Shown here: in pieces, positions 1 through 9,003 of the stretch | How positions within the stretch are numbered: position 1 is the first letter of the stretch | How the letters are laid out: every line of letters starts with the position of its first letter | Assembly: GCF_007743815.1 (NCBI RefSeq) | Contig: NZ_CP036265.1 | Location: 5,339,823 to 5,403,822, forward strand | Direction of reading: 5' to 3' | Source: Alienimonas californiensis | GTDB lineage: Bacteria > Planctomycetota > Planctomycetia > Planctomycetales > Planctomycetaceae | DNA length: 64,000 nucleotides | Notes under the pieces: model-generated | The model's input: the letters and a program-made list of their open reading frames with translations, nothing else | Databases searched by the model: none | What the model was told of the DNA's origin: nothing | Position numbers and translations under genes: made by a program

Positions 1-60
1 CCGTCGGCGGCGACCGAGCCCGTCGCCGCCGCGTCGGAGGCCGTCACAGCCGGCGCCTGA
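1..60 (+). CDS. 3' end of an upstream gene (partial)
   Basis: The first frame reads without a stop from the window edge to a TGA at 58-60, giving an Ala-rich 19-residue tail (ending VTAGA). It stops 22 bases before the TTG used for the next gene, a normal spacing here. The next gene's frame is also open to the left edge, so this short tail cannot be proven to be coding. Function unknown. Confidence 0.35.
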   Translation, partial: PSAATEPVAAASEAVTAGA

Positions 61-82
61 GCCCGAGTCCCCCGAGGTCGTC

Positions 83-1684
83 TTGAACGTCGCGTCCGCC
101 CCCCCCGCCGCCGCGGAGCCCCCCGCCGCCGCGTCCCCGGGGCCGGGGCCGGGGCCGGGGCCGACCGCGGCGACCGCGGCGACCGCGACGCACGGCCTGC
201 CGGCCCGCCTGTCGCTGACCCCGGTGGAGCGGTTCATGCTGGACGACGACCGGCCGTCCCACCCGATGACCGGCATTCACGAGCTGGTCGTCCGCGGCCG
301 GCTGGACGACGACCTGCTGGCGGGCGCCCTGGAGGCGGCCCGCCGCCGGCACCCCCTGCTCTGCCGGATCGTCGACGACTCCGGCCGGGAGCCGGTCTGG
401 GTTCCCGCCCCCGCGGACATGACGGTCGCCGTCGATCGGGCCCCGGCCGGCACGCCCCGCACGCATCCGCTCGGGCACTGGCTGGACGTCCGCCGCGAGA
501 TCGGCCTACGCGTCTGGGTCCGCGACGAGGAACCGGACGCCGACGGCACGCCGGTCTGCCGGTTGTCGGCGGCCGTGCATCACAGCGTTGCGGACGCCCT
601 CGGCGGGATCACCTTCCTCCTCGACCTGTTCGCCCACCTTTCGGCGGCATTGGGCGGCGTTCCCGTGCCGGCTCCGCCGGATCCGGAGCGCGTGCTGCAT
701 CGCGGCCAGTTGTACGAACCGTCCGGCCTCCTGCCCGGCCTGCCGAAGGGGCGGCTGGGCGTGTGGGGGCACCTGCTGATCGGCGCCCGGCGGATGAAGC
801 GCACGAAGACGCTGCCGCTGGCGCCCGGGTCGCGGGGGAAGCCCGTCTCCGCGAAACCGCCCCCCGGCGCCGACGCCGAGGCGGCCGGCGTCCCCCCCGT
901 CGACGCCGTGTCGCCCCCCCGCACCGTCTCCTTCACGGAGGCGGAGACGCACGGTTTGAGGGCCGCTGCGAAGGCCCGCGGGATGACGCTGAACGACCTC
1001 CTGCTGCGGGATGTGTTCCTCACGGTCCGGGAGCACAACGCCCGCTACGACAACGCCGGCGCGACGCTCGACGGGAGCCCCGCGGCGGTGCGGATCAACG
1101 TGCCGGTGAACCTCCGCGACGAGGCCGACCTGCCCGCCGCGCTCCGCCGGTCGCAGTCCCGCGGAGTTCGCGGCGGCGGGCTGACGGTCGTCAACAAAAT
1201 CGGCATGGCCCTGGTCACGCGGCCGACGGCACTGGCCGACGACCCGGAGGCCCTGCTGCGCTCGGTTCACGAGGAGATGAGCTGGGTCCGCCAGACCGAG
1301 CGCGGCCGGCGCTTCGTGGAGGCGGTCCTGCTCTCCTACCGCCTGCTGAAACGGCCGCCGGGGGGCATGTTCGACGGAACCTGTTACGCCACCGCGGTAC
1401 TGTCAAACATCGGCGATCTGTCCCGGGTCATCCCGCCGGAGTTGCGGGACGAACGCGGCCGGCTGCACGCCCCCGCCGCCGACCCCGCCGACGCGCTGAC
1501 GGTCACGGAGTACGCCACCGGCTCTCCCGGTCGCGCCCTCACCCGGGCGACCGTGCTGGCCGCGAGCTACGGGGGCCGCCTGCAACTTCACCTCCGCACC
1601 GATCCGGAGGAGATCGCCCCGGAGGACGCCGCGGCGTTCAGCGCCGACCTCGCCGCCCGCGTCCGCCGCAGCGCCGCGGGGTGA
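83..1684 (+). CDS. condensation-fold acyltransferase-like protein
   Basis: A 533-residue protein that looks like a member of the CoA-dependent acyltransferase/condensation fold (NRPS condensation domains, PapA and wax-ester synthase relatives). The key motif HHSVADALGG (residues 166-175) fits the catalytic H-H-x3-D-x2-G pattern. The region around residues 280-360 (TLNDLLLRDVF, then VPVNLRDE) resembles the second half of that fold. It has no carrier or adenylation domain and no biosynthetic neighbours, so a stand-alone acyl transfer is likelier than peptide synthesis. The substrate is unknown. Residues 5-35 are an Ala/Pro/Gly low-complexity leader. The TTG start at 83 follows a GAGG-like site at 74-77, but the frame is open to the window edge, so the true start could lie upstream, or at the ATG at 236. 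Confidence 0.6.
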   Translation: MNVASAPPAAAEPPAAASPGPGPGPGPTAATAATATHGLPARLSLTPVERFMLDDDRPSHPMTGIHELVVRGRLDDDLLAGALEAARRRHPLLCRIVDDSGREPVWVPAPADMTVAVDRAPAGTPRTHPLGHWLDVRREIGLRVWVRDEEPDADGTPVCRLSAAVHHSVADALGGITFLLDLFAHLSAALGGVPVPAPPDPERVLHRGQLYEPSGLLPGLPKGRLGVWGHLLIGARRMKRTKTLPLAPGSRGKPVSAKPPPGADAEAAGVPPVDAVSPPRTVSFTEAETHGLRAAAKARGMTLNDLLLRDVFLTVREHNARYDNAGATLDGSPAAVRINVPVNLRDEADLPAALRRSQSRGVRGGGLTVVNKIGMALVTRPTALADDPEALLRSVHEEMSWVRQTERGRRFVEAVLLSYRLLKRPPGGMFDGTCYATAVLSNIGDLSRVIPPELRDERGRLHAPAADPADALTVTEYATGSPGRALTRATVLAASYGGRLQLHLRTDPEEIAPEDAAAFSADLAARVRRSAAG

Positions 1685-1790
1685 GGCGGGCGGGCGACCC
1701 GGTGGAGCCCCCCTCCCGCGAGACGTAGCATACGGGCCCGCGCGCCGCCTTCGGCCGGCGCCGTCCCGCCCCCCGCTTCCGGTCTCGCCC

Positions 1791-4229
1791 GTGCGTTTCG
1801 CTCCCGCCGCGCGCTTCGCCCCGCTGTTCGCCGCGGCGTGCGGCCCGTTCCTCGTCCCGCTGACCGCGGGGGCGGCGGACCCGGCGCCGGAGTCCGCGAC
1901 GCATTACGCGGACGTCGTGCGGCCCCAACTCGTCGAGTACTGCGGGGACTGCCACGCCCCGGACGACGAGGACAACCACGTCAACTTCCTCGCCGCCACG
2001 ACCGACGGGGCGATCAACGACGCCCGGGGCCTGTGGGGCAGCGTCGCGGAGCAACTCCGCAACCGCACGATGCCGCCGGCCGATTCGGCGTTCCAACCGA
2101 CCGAGGACGAGCGCCGGGAGCTGGCCGATTGGATCGACGGCTTCCTACGGGCCACCGCCTGCGAGCGCGGGCCGTACGCCGGGCCGGTCGTCGCCCGGCG
2201 GCTGAACCGGCAGGAGTACGACAACACGCTGCGGGACCTGCTGTACGTCGACCTGCGGCCGGCCGAGGACTTCCCCGCCGACGGCGCCGGCGGCGAGGGC
2301 TTCGACAACAACGGCGAAACGCTGTTCTCCTCGCCGATCCTGCTGGAGCGCTACCTCGCCGCGACCGCCGAGGTGTTGGACGCCGCGATCTCCACGCCGC
2401 GGCTCAATCACACGATCCCCCCGTCGAAGTTGCGGCCCGTTCCCGAGGAGAACGCCGACGCCCCGCGGACGCTGAAGCCCGGCGAGACGCTGTCGGCGCC
2501 GCTGACGGTGTACGTCGCCGCGGACGTCACCGTCGCGGTGAAGTTCGAGCGGGACGCCGCCGGCCCGGTGACGTTGAACGTGGACGGCGTGCCGGTGGGC
2601 GCGCTCTCCGTGGACGACGCCGGCGGCGTGCCGCCCCGGGCCAAGGCGACCCTGCGGTTGGAACGCGGCGATCACGTGCTGGAACTGACCAATCCCGGCA
2701 AGTCGCCGCTGCGGATTAACGGGATCGGCGTCTGGGACGATCGCCCGGACGCCCCCCGCGACGACGCCCTTGTCGCCCATGAACGGCTGCTGGGCGTCCC
2801 CCCTTACCAACGGCCGGACGCCCCGCGGGCCGGCGCCCGGGACGCCCTCGCCCGGCTGGCCCGGCGGGCCTTCCGGCGGCCGGTCGAGCCGGCGGAGGTG
2901 GAGGCCCTGATGACGCTCTACGACCGCTCCGCACGCCGCGGCGATCCGTGGGAGGAATCGGTCAAGCTCGCCGCCCGCGGCGTGCTGCTCTCCCCGAAGT
3001 TCCTGTTCCGCACTGAACCGCCGCAGGAGAGCGGGTCCCCGGCGGACGGATCGGAAGAGGGCGAACCGCAACTGGTGGACGACCACGCCCTCGCCTCGCG
3101 GTTGAGCTACTTCCTCTGGGCCTCAATGCCGGACGAGGCGCTGTTCGAACTGGCCGACGCCGGCCGACTGTCGGACCCGGCCGTCCTGGACGCCCAGGTG
3201 GACCGGATGCTGGCCGACCCGAAGGCCAACGGCCTGGCGAAGCACTTCGCCGGGCAGTGGCTCGGGACCCGCGAGGTCGGCGGGCGAATCGCCCCGGACG
3301 TCAACCGCTTCCGGGCGATCTTCAGCGACGAACTGCTGGACGATCTGAACGCCCAACCGGCGGAATGGTTCCTCTATCTGCTGAGGGAGGACCGCCCGCT
3401 GCGGGAGGTGATCGACGCGGATTACGCCGTCGTCAACGAGCGCCTGTCGTACCACTACGGCCTCGCCGAGCCGCCCGAGAAGCTCCGCGGCGACGCCGGT
3501 AAGACGGCCGATCGCGGCAAGAAGTGGATGCACGAGAAGAAGGTCGACTCCGCCTTCCGCCGCTTCGATCTGAAGGGCGAGGACCGCGCCCGCCGCGGGG
3601 GCGTGCTGGGGCTCGGCGGGGCGCTGCTGGCCAGCAGCTATTCGCAACGCACCAGCCCCGTGCTGCGGGGGGCGTGGGTGCTGGAGACGCTGCTCGGGAT
3701 CAAGGTGCCCTCCCCCCCGCCGGACGTGCCGGAGCTGAAGGGCGGCAATAACTCCAAGGGCACGGTGCGGGAGAAGCTGGCCCGTCACCGGGCCGACCCG
3801 GCCTGCTCCGCGTGCCATAACCTGATGGACCCGGTGGGGTTCGCGCTCGACAACTACGACATCCTCGGCCGCTGGCGGACCGAGGAGGGCGGCGCCCCGA
3901 TCGACGCCTCCGCCACCCTGCCGGACGGCGAAGCGTTCGAGGGGCCGGAGGGGCTCCGGCGAGTCCTGTTGAAGCAGGAGGACCGGGTCGTCCGGCACCT
4001 CGCCGCCAAGCTGCTGGGTTACGCCCTGGGACGCAGCCTGGAGGACGGCGACGACTGCACGATCGACCGCGTCGTCGCCGAGGCGACGGAAAACGGCGCC
4101 ACGACGCGGGCCCTGGTGAAGGCCGTCGTCCGCAGCGTCCCCTTCCGCATGATCGCCCGGGACCCGGCGCCGCCGCACGACGCTGCGCATGAAAACGCCC
4201 CGGACGAGCAGTCCGGGGCGAAGCGGTGA
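1791..4229 (+). CDS. planctomycete DUF1592/DUF1588-type cytochrome c protein
   Basis: An 812-residue exported protein of the planctomycete cytochrome family that normally carries PSD3/PSD5/PSD4/PSCyt3/PSD2 (DUF1587, 1595, 1592, 1588, 1585). The GTG start gives a hydrophobic leader ending near AGAADP (about residue 29). A first haem motif CGDCH lies at residues 51-55 and a second, CSACH, near residue 673, followed by the family-typical NLMDPVGFALDNYD. RLNRQEYDNTLRDLL (about 145) and LSYFLWASMPDEALF (about 435) are other family signatures. These proteins are usually followed by a DUF1552 gene. Here the next gene is convergent and unrelated, so the pair is broken. Electron-transfer or haem-dependent periplasmic enzymology is the family expectation; the substrate is not known. 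Confidence 0.88.
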   Translation: MRFAPAARFAPLFAAACGPFLVPLTAGAADPAPESATHYADVVRPQLVEYCGDCHAPDDEDNHVNFLAATTDGAINDARGLWGSVAEQLRNRTMPPADSAFQPTEDERRELADWIDGFLRATACERGPYAGPVVARRLNRQEYDNTLRDLLYVDLRPAEDFPADGAGGEGFDNNGETLFSSPILLERYLAATAEVLDAAISTPRLNHTIPPSKLRPVPEENADAPRTLKPGETLSAPLTVYVAADVTVAVKFERDAAGPVTLNVDGVPVGALSVDDAGGVPPRAKATLRLERGDHVLELTNPGKSPLRINGIGVWDDRPDAPRDDALVAHERLLGVPPYQRPDAPRAGARDALARLARRAFRRPVEPAEVEALMTLYDRSARRGDPWEESVKLAARGVLLSPKFLFRTEPPQESGSPADGSEEGEPQLVDDHALASRLSYFLWASMPDEALFELADAGRLSDPAVLDAQVDRMLADPKANGLAKHFAGQWLGTREVGGRIAPDVNRFRAIFSDELLDDLNAQPAEWFLYLLREDRPLREVIDADYAVVNERLSYHYGLAEPPEKLRGDAGKTADRGKKWMHEKKVDSAFRRFDLKGEDRARRGGVLGLGGALLASSYSQRTSPVLRGAWVLETLLGIKVPSPPPDVPELKGGNNSKGTVREKLARHRADPACSACHNLMDPVGFALDNYDILGRWRTEEGGAPIDASATLPDGEAFEGPEGLRRVLLKQEDRVVRHLAAKLLGYALGRSLEDGDDCTIDRVVAEATENGATTRALVKAVVRSVPFRMIARDPAPPHDAAHENAPDEQSGAKR
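4196..4220 (-). terminator. intrinsic terminator inside the 3' coding end of the facing gene
   Basis: A perfect 10-bp stem (CGCCCCGGAC / GTCCGGGGCG) with a 5-nt loop. Read on the minus strand it is followed by TTTT (AAAA at 4192-4195), the form of a rho-independent terminator for the leftward gene at 4260-5354. It lies within the last codons of the rightward cytochrome gene. Confidence 0.7.
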
Positions 4230-4259
4230 GCAGACCGCGGGGGCGACCGGCGCTGCCGC

Positions 4260-5354
4260 TCACATGTTCGGAACGGGCATCGCGTAGGGGACGGCGTCCA
4301 GCAGCCAGAAGCGTTTGGCCAACCGCACGTCCGTCTCGCCCTTGGGGACGGCGACGATGGTCGGCTCGGGCACGCCGGACGTGGGGTCCGGCTGAGCGGC
4401 GAACTGCCGGGCCACGCGGATTGCCGCCGGGTCCTGCGCCGAGTCGAAGCTGCCGACGGTCACCACGCTGCGGTAGCGGTCGTGCCAGACGTACGCCTCG
4501 TGCCCCTCGCGGTTCCGCAGGATCTGGCACAGTTCCCAGGCGTCGCGGCCGCCGTCGTTGAGGTCGTCGGAGACCGCAACCCGATCGCCGATGTCCTCCG
4601 TCTCCGTCCCGCTGACCTGCGTGAGCGTCTTCCCGCGGAACTCCTTCACCACCACGCTGTATTTTCCCGGGCACCGGTGCAGGGAGTATTCCTCGCCGGC
4701 GTTCAGCGCGGTCAGCAGCGGGTCGCGGATCTTGCGAAGCTGGCGCACCTGTTCGGCGTCCAGCAGCGGGTTCACGGTGACGAACGCCCGGGACAGCGGC
4801 GAACCCGTGTGGCCCTGCGTCCGTTGGAAGAAGCCGCCGCCCCGCGTGCGGGTGTAGCCGCCGTCCGCGGCGACCGGCTCCAGCGTGGGGCACTTAGCCT
4901 TGGTCTTGATGGCCGTGAGGCAGGACTGGGTGACCTGATCGTCGGCCGACTTGAAGTTCCCCGCCAGCACGCAGACGCCGCCCCGCATCGTGGCCATCAG
5001 CCGTTCCCGCTCCTCGCCGTCACGGCTGACGGTGGACAGCGACTGCGTTTCGGTCGGCACGTCGTAGACGTACGCCGGGATGCCCTGCTCGCGGAGTTCG
5101 TAGCAGACCTGATCGGCCGCCGCCGACGGGGTCAGGCCGGTTTTGTTGCCGCCCCGCAGCGGGGAGATCGCGGCGACCATGATCATGTACGGCCCGTTCT
5201 GCTTGCCGAGCGTGTACCGCTTGGTGCGATCGCACTCCACGCCGCCGACCGCCGGGGCCGCGGCGGACAGCAGAACCGCCAGCGCGAGGGCCGCCGGGAC
5301 CAGCCGCGACGGGGCGGAAGGCAGCGGCGAACGAAAGGGGCGACGGGCGGTCAC
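4260..5354 (-). CDS. exported protein of unknown function
   Basis: A 364-residue protein from the GTG at 5354, chosen because it puts a clean signal peptide (two Arg, then LVPAALALAVLLSAAAPAVGG) at the N-terminus. The frame stays open upstream to 5483, but that extension is low-complexity. The mature part has scattered Cys (VECDR, QVCYEL, GGVCVL, QSCLTAIK, HRCPGK) and phrases such as AYVYDVPTETQSLS and KYSVVVKEFRG. It includes a segment around YVWHDRYRSVVTVGSFDSAQDPA that looks like an SPOR-type fold, though this is only an impression. No catalytic motif was recognised. It is followed 104 bases upstream by another leftward gene, so the two may be co-transcribed. Confidence 0.7.
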   Translation of the reverse strand: MTARRPFRSPLPSAPSRLVPAALALAVLLSAAAPAVGGVECDRTKRYTLGKQNGPYMIMVAAISPLRGGNKTGLTPSAAADQVCYELREQGIPAYVYDVPTETQSLSTVSRDGEERERLMATMRGGVCVLAGNFKSADDQVTQSCLTAIKTKAKCPTLEPVAADGGYTRTRGGGFFQRTQGHTGSPLSRAFVTVNPLLDAEQVRQLRKIRDPLLTALNAGEEYSLHRCPGKYSVVVKEFRGKTLTQVSGTETEDIGDRVAVSDDLNDGGRDAWELCQILRNREGHEAYVWHDRYRSVVTVGSFDSAQDPAAIRVARQFAAQPDPTSGVPEPTIVAVPKGETDVRLAKRFWLLDAVPYAMPVPNM

Positions 5355-5458
5355 GGGCCGGTCTCGGATGCGGGTCGAGGGGACGAACGGCGGGGCGGCG
5401 GTGGTAGAACGCGTCGCAGCGCCCGGTCCACCCCGGTTCGCGCGCGACGGACAAGCGA

Positions 5459-6826
5459 TCAGCGGGTGACCGTGAGCCCCCACTGTTCCTTGTACCGCTG
5501 GGTCAACTCACGGGTGCGGGCGCCCTCCAACCGTTCCAGCAGGTCGTGGGCGAGGGCGAAGCGGGCCATCTCGTCGGGCACGTCCACGTTGGAGCCCTCA
5601 CGGCAGCCGGTCTGCGCCGTGCAGTCCGGCGCCGGATGCACCGGGCCGAGCGGGCGGTACAGCGCCCCGCCGAGCGGCTCCACCGCCGCGACGTCCGCCG
5701 GGGCGACGACGGCTACTCGGCCGACCTCCACATCCCCGCTGCCGTTCTCGTCGGGAGACCGGCCGAGCACGGCCCCGGACGCGTCGACCCAGACGCGGGT
5801 CAGCTCGTCGGGAACCGCGATCGGCTCCCCGTCCGCCCCCCGCACGCGGCGGTCCGGGTGAGAGGCGAGAACCAGCAGCCCGTTCCGCACGCAGAAGGAC
5901 CCGTCCCGGGTGAGGACCGGAGTTGCCCCCCCCTCTTTGGGCAGCAGAGCGAACCAGCCCGGGCCGATCAGGGCCAGGTCCAGCGGACGGCCGGTCTCCT
6001 TCACCGGACCGGGGGTCAGGACGACCCGCACGCCGTCGGCTCCGGCCGGTTCGACCCGCCGGAAACCGGGCGTGAAAGCCCCGGCGAGGTTCGCCCGGCC
6101 CGCCGCGACGATCGCTCGCAGCCCCGCAAGATCGCTCTCGGACGGAGCCAGCAGTGCCGCCGGCTCGTCGGCCAGCGGCGTCGGCGTCGGCGGGGTCAGC
6201 GAGGCGGGCGTCTGCGGCAGCGGGGCGAAGGGGACGAGCGAACCGAACTGCTCCCGCATCGCCGTCAGATCGTCCGCGGCGGCCGGCGGCAGATCGGCGA
6301 GGGCGTCCGCCCAGGGGTCCAGCGGATCAGACTCAGCCACGGCCTGGGGCGGCAAGGCGCTCTGTTCGACGTTCACCTCTGCCGGCGGCTCCGCACAGGG
6401 TCCGAACGGATCGAGGCAGCTCTCGCCCGGATTGGACTGGAACGGGATCGGCGGCGGTTCGTAGTCCTCCGGCGGCGACGGCCAGCGGCGGACCGGCCCG
6501 GCCCCCGGCAGCGACGCCACCCGCACCGGCAGCGCGGAGGCCGGCGGCGGTTGCTCATGCGCCGCGACATCTGTTTCCTCGGCGACGGCCGGCGCCGGCA
6601 GGGCGTCCGCGGTCTGCACCGGCTCCGACGGAACCGGCTCTGGGGCGGCGAGGGCGGCGGCCAGCACGGTCGACCCGGCGAACAGCCCCCACCCGCCGAG
6701 CGTCAGCAGGTTCCCCCGGTCGATCCAACGCCCGATCCGCAGCAGCGTGGCGGTCGCGGCCCCCGTCGCGGAAGTCGGTTCAGCGGGGGGAGCGGCGGCG
6801 GGCGGATCGGACGGGGCGGCGCTCAT
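5459..6826 (-). CDS. membrane-anchored FlgF/FlgG-like protein
   Basis: 455 residues from the ATG at 6826. A single hydrophobic segment (about residues 43-60) is followed by a long Pro/Ala-rich stretch to about residue 215. The C-terminal half then resembles flagellar rod/hook proteins FlgF/FlgG. NLAGAFTPGFRRV matches the NNLANxxTxGFK signature. PLDLALIGPGWFAL, then LTRDGSFCVRNGLLV, matches the PLDLAIxGxGFF...TRxGSF core. EGSNVDVPDEMARF matches the C-terminal EGSNVxxxEEM helix. No flagellar genes are nearby, and the membrane anchor and proline spacer are not part of true rod proteins. It may be a divergent rod-like protein for another envelope structure. The similarity is clear to the eye; the role is inference. 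Confidence 0.65.
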   Translation of the reverse strand: MSAAPSDPPAAAPPAEPTSATGAATATLLRIGRWIDRGNLLTLGGWGLFAGSTVLAAALAAPEPVPSEPVQTADALPAPAVAEETDVAAHEQPPPASALPVRVASLPGAGPVRRWPSPPEDYEPPPIPFQSNPGESCLDPFGPCAEPPAEVNVEQSALPPQAVAESDPLDPWADALADLPPAAADDLTAMREQFGSLVPFAPLPQTPASLTPPTPTPLADEPAALLAPSESDLAGLRAIVAAGRANLAGAFTPGFRRVEPAGADGVRVVLTPGPVKETGRPLDLALIGPGWFALLPKEGGATPVLTRDGSFCVRNGLLVLASHPDRRVRGADGEPIAVPDELTRVWVDASGAVLGRSPDENGSGDVEVGRVAVVAPADVAAVEPLGGALYRPLGPVHPAPDCTAQTGCREGSNVDVPDEMARFALAHDLLERLEGARTRELTQRYKEQWGLTVTR

Positions 6827-6891
6827 GCGGGGCGCGTCGCACACCTGCGGCGATGCAGTCAAGATCGGTTCGCGCCCGCAGGAACGGGACT

Positions 6892-6930
6892 CCCCTCTCC
6901 CCCTTTTGGGGGAGAGGGGTCGGGGGTGAG
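6892..6930. repeat. REP-like palindrome, left copy
   Basis: A perfect 12-bp stem (CCCCTCTCCCCC / GGGGGAGAGGGG) with a TTTT loop at 6892-6919, followed by TCGGGGGTGAG. It lies in the spacer upstream of the FlgF/G-like gene. A second copy at 7029-7063 points the other way. Confidence 0.75.
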
Positions 6931-7028
6931 GGGGCTGCGGCGCCCGGACGCTCCTCACAGCCCCCTTCGCTCGCCCCTCCGACAGCCGATCACCGCAGAG
7001 AGCGGGGGCGTGTGAACCGTGCGTCACT

Positions 7029-7063
7029 CTCACCCCCGGCCCCTCTCCCTCAAGGGAGAGGGG
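7029..7063. repeat. REP-like palindrome, right copy (inverted)
   Basis: An 11-bp perfect stem (CCCCTCTCCCT / AGGGAGAGGGG) with a CA loop at 7040-7063, preceded by CTCACCCCCGG, the reverse complement of the tail of the copy at 6892-6930. The two copies form an inverted pair about 100 bases apart, just beyond the 3' end of the kinase gene. Confidence 0.75.
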
Positions 7064-7082
7064 AGACCATACCGTTCCCTCG

Positions 7083-8951
7083 TCAGAGTCCGAGGGACTC
7101 CCCCGCCCCGGCCGCTTCTTCGCGGCGTTGGCGGTCGATGCGGCAGTAGCGCAGGCCGAGCCAGAGCAGCACCGCCGTCCACATCGCCCCGAAGGCCGGC
7201 ACCGCCCACGGGCCGACCGCGGCCAGCGGGAGGGCGGCGGAGAAGAACGCCGCGGCGATCAGGTAGCAGACGCCCCAGGCGTGCCCGCCGAGGGTGTAGA
7301 ACGCCGCCCCAGCCATCAGCGACGCCACGCCGTAGGTCACGCCGCTGTCCCAGCCCTGCCGCCAAGCCATCACCGTGAGCATCCCGCGGGCGACCAGATA
7401 GCCGGACCAGACGGCCCAGATGGGGCGCTCGACGCTGTCGGTCGGCAGTACGCCGTGCCCTTTTCGGCGCGCGCACCACAGCACGGCGGCCAACCCCAAC
7501 AGCATCGCCCCGGCGGGCAACAGGTGGGCGACGAGAAAGCCGTACCCGGCTCGCTCCGCGAAGAAGATGACGACGTGGGCCGCGGCCACCACCCCCGCGA
7601 ACGCCAGCAGGGAGCGGCCCCAGTAGCGGAAGTGATCCTCGTGTCGGCTGGCCGTCAGAGCGCCCGCGACACGGTACGCCAGCCCGCCGGCGCCCCCGCC
7701 CGCCGCCTGCACCGGCTCTCCGGCGAGGAACCGGCGCATCTCCGCGGCGACCTCCGCGGCCCCGCCGTACCGCGACCGTGGGTCTTTCCGCAGGCACTTC
7801 AAGGCGACGGCCTCCAGTTCCCGGGCCGCCCGGGGATTGAGCGACCGGGGCGGCAGCGGGTCGGCGTCGAGCACCCGCCGCAGCACGCCCATCGGTCCGT
7901 CCCCTTCGTCCGTGAACGGCACCCGGCCGGTGAGGAGGTGATACAGGATCGCTCCCAACCCGTAGACGTCCGCCGCCACGCCCACCGCGACGCCGCCGCG
8001 GTCGTGGCCGACGGCCTGCTCCGGCGCCATGTAGCCCGGCGTGCCGACGATCTGGCCGGTGCGGGTCTGGCCGGAATCGACCGTGACCGCCTCGCCGCTG
8101 CCGTCGACCGCCGTCGGGCCGAAGCGTTTGGCGAGGCCGAAGTCCGCCACCTTCGCGACCGGCGCCCCGCGGGCGTCGGGTTCGTCATTGCCCGGCCTGC
8201 CGTACCCGCTGGAGCTCCGTTCCGCGGCGAGGTCCAGCAGGACGTTCGCCGGCTTGAGATCGCGGTGCAGCACGCCGCGGGCGTGGGCGTGACTGACGGC
8301 GTCCGCCACGTCGGCCAGAATCGCCGCCGCCTCCCGCGGGGGCAGCGGCGAACCGGCGGCGTAGTTGGAAAGGTTCGGCCCGGCGACCAGTTCCATCGAC
8401 AGGAACGCCCGCGGCCGACTGCCGGGGGCGCCGGCGTCCGCCGGCAGCACGCCGGCTTCGTACACCCGGACGATGTGCGGGTGGCACAGGGCGGCGCTGG
8501 CGGCCCCCTCGGTGCGGAACCGGGCGAGGTCCGCCGCGGTGAGTTCGTCCGGCCCGGCCCGCAGCACCTTCACGGCACAGGGCCGCGGCGGGGCGAGTTG
8601 CCGGGCCTCCCAGACCACGCCCATCCCCCCGCGGTCCAGCTCGCGGACCAGTTCGTAGTTACCGAACCGCGGCGGCGGGCACTGATCGGCGTCGCCGACG
8701 GGCGGGCCGGCGGCGTCGCGGAGCCGGTCGTGGCCGGAGAAGAACGACCGCAGATCGTCGGCGAGGTCCGGGTGCCGCTCGTACGCCGCCGCTCGGGCCG
8801 CGGAGTTGGGGTCGTCCAGCAGCTCGGCAAGCACGGCGTCGAGCCGCTCTTCCCGATCGTCGTCCCCGGCGAGGAGCGTGATCGGGCGAACCGGCTCGAA
8901 CGCCGCCGTGGGAGCGTCGTCGGAGGCGGCGGTCGGGGGCGAGGGGGTCAC
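7083..8951 (-). CDS. Hanks-type Ser/Thr protein kinase with C-terminal membrane domain
   Basis: 622 residues from a GTG. The first 95 residues are a cytosolic leader with the planctomycete-type stretch RHPDLADDLRSFF. The kinase domain (about 98-370) has all key elements: glycine loop LDRGGMGVVWEA (105-116), AVKVL lysine, HRDLKPANVLLD catalytic loop, ADFGLAKRF magnesium loop, and GTPGYMAPEQA. All catalytic residues are present, so it should be active. The remainder (about 410-605) holds roughly six hydrophobic segments with short loops and no PASTA or WD repeats, and ends in a charged tail. It faces no obvious substrate gene; the ThuA-propeller gene lies upstream on the same strand, 52 bases away. 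Confidence 0.92.
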   Translation of the reverse strand: MTPSPPTAASDDAPTAAFEPVRPITLLAGDDDREERLDAVLAELLDDPNSAARAAAYERHPDLADDLRSFFSGHDRLRDAAGPPVGDADQCPPPRFGNYELVRELDRGGMGVVWEARQLAPPRPCAVKVLRAGPDELTAADLARFRTEGAASAALCHPHIVRVYEAGVLPADAGAPGSRPRAFLSMELVAGPNLSNYAAGSPLPPREAAAILADVADAVSHAHARGVLHRDLKPANVLLDLAAERSSSGYGRPGNDEPDARGAPVAKVADFGLAKRFGPTAVDGSGEAVTVDSGQTRTGQIVGTPGYMAPEQAVGHDRGGVAVGVAADVYGLGAILYHLLTGRVPFTDEGDGPMGVLRRVLDADPLPPRSLNPRAARELEAVALKCLRKDPRSRYGGAAEVAAEMRRFLAGEPVQAAGGGAGGLAYRVAGALTASRHEDHFRYWGRSLLAFAGVVAAAHVVIFFAERAGYGFLVAHLLPAGAMLLGLAAVLWCARRKGHGVLPTDSVERPIWAVWSGYLVARGMLTVMAWRQGWDSGVTYGVASLMAGAAFYTLGGHAWGVCYLIAAAFFSAALPLAAVGPWAVPAFGAMWTAVLLWLGLRYCRIDRQRREEAAGAGESLGL

Positions 8952-9003
8952 GATCGACGAACGCCCGGCCGGCCGGGCCGGCTCATCGGCGGCGCCTTCC
9001 CCA

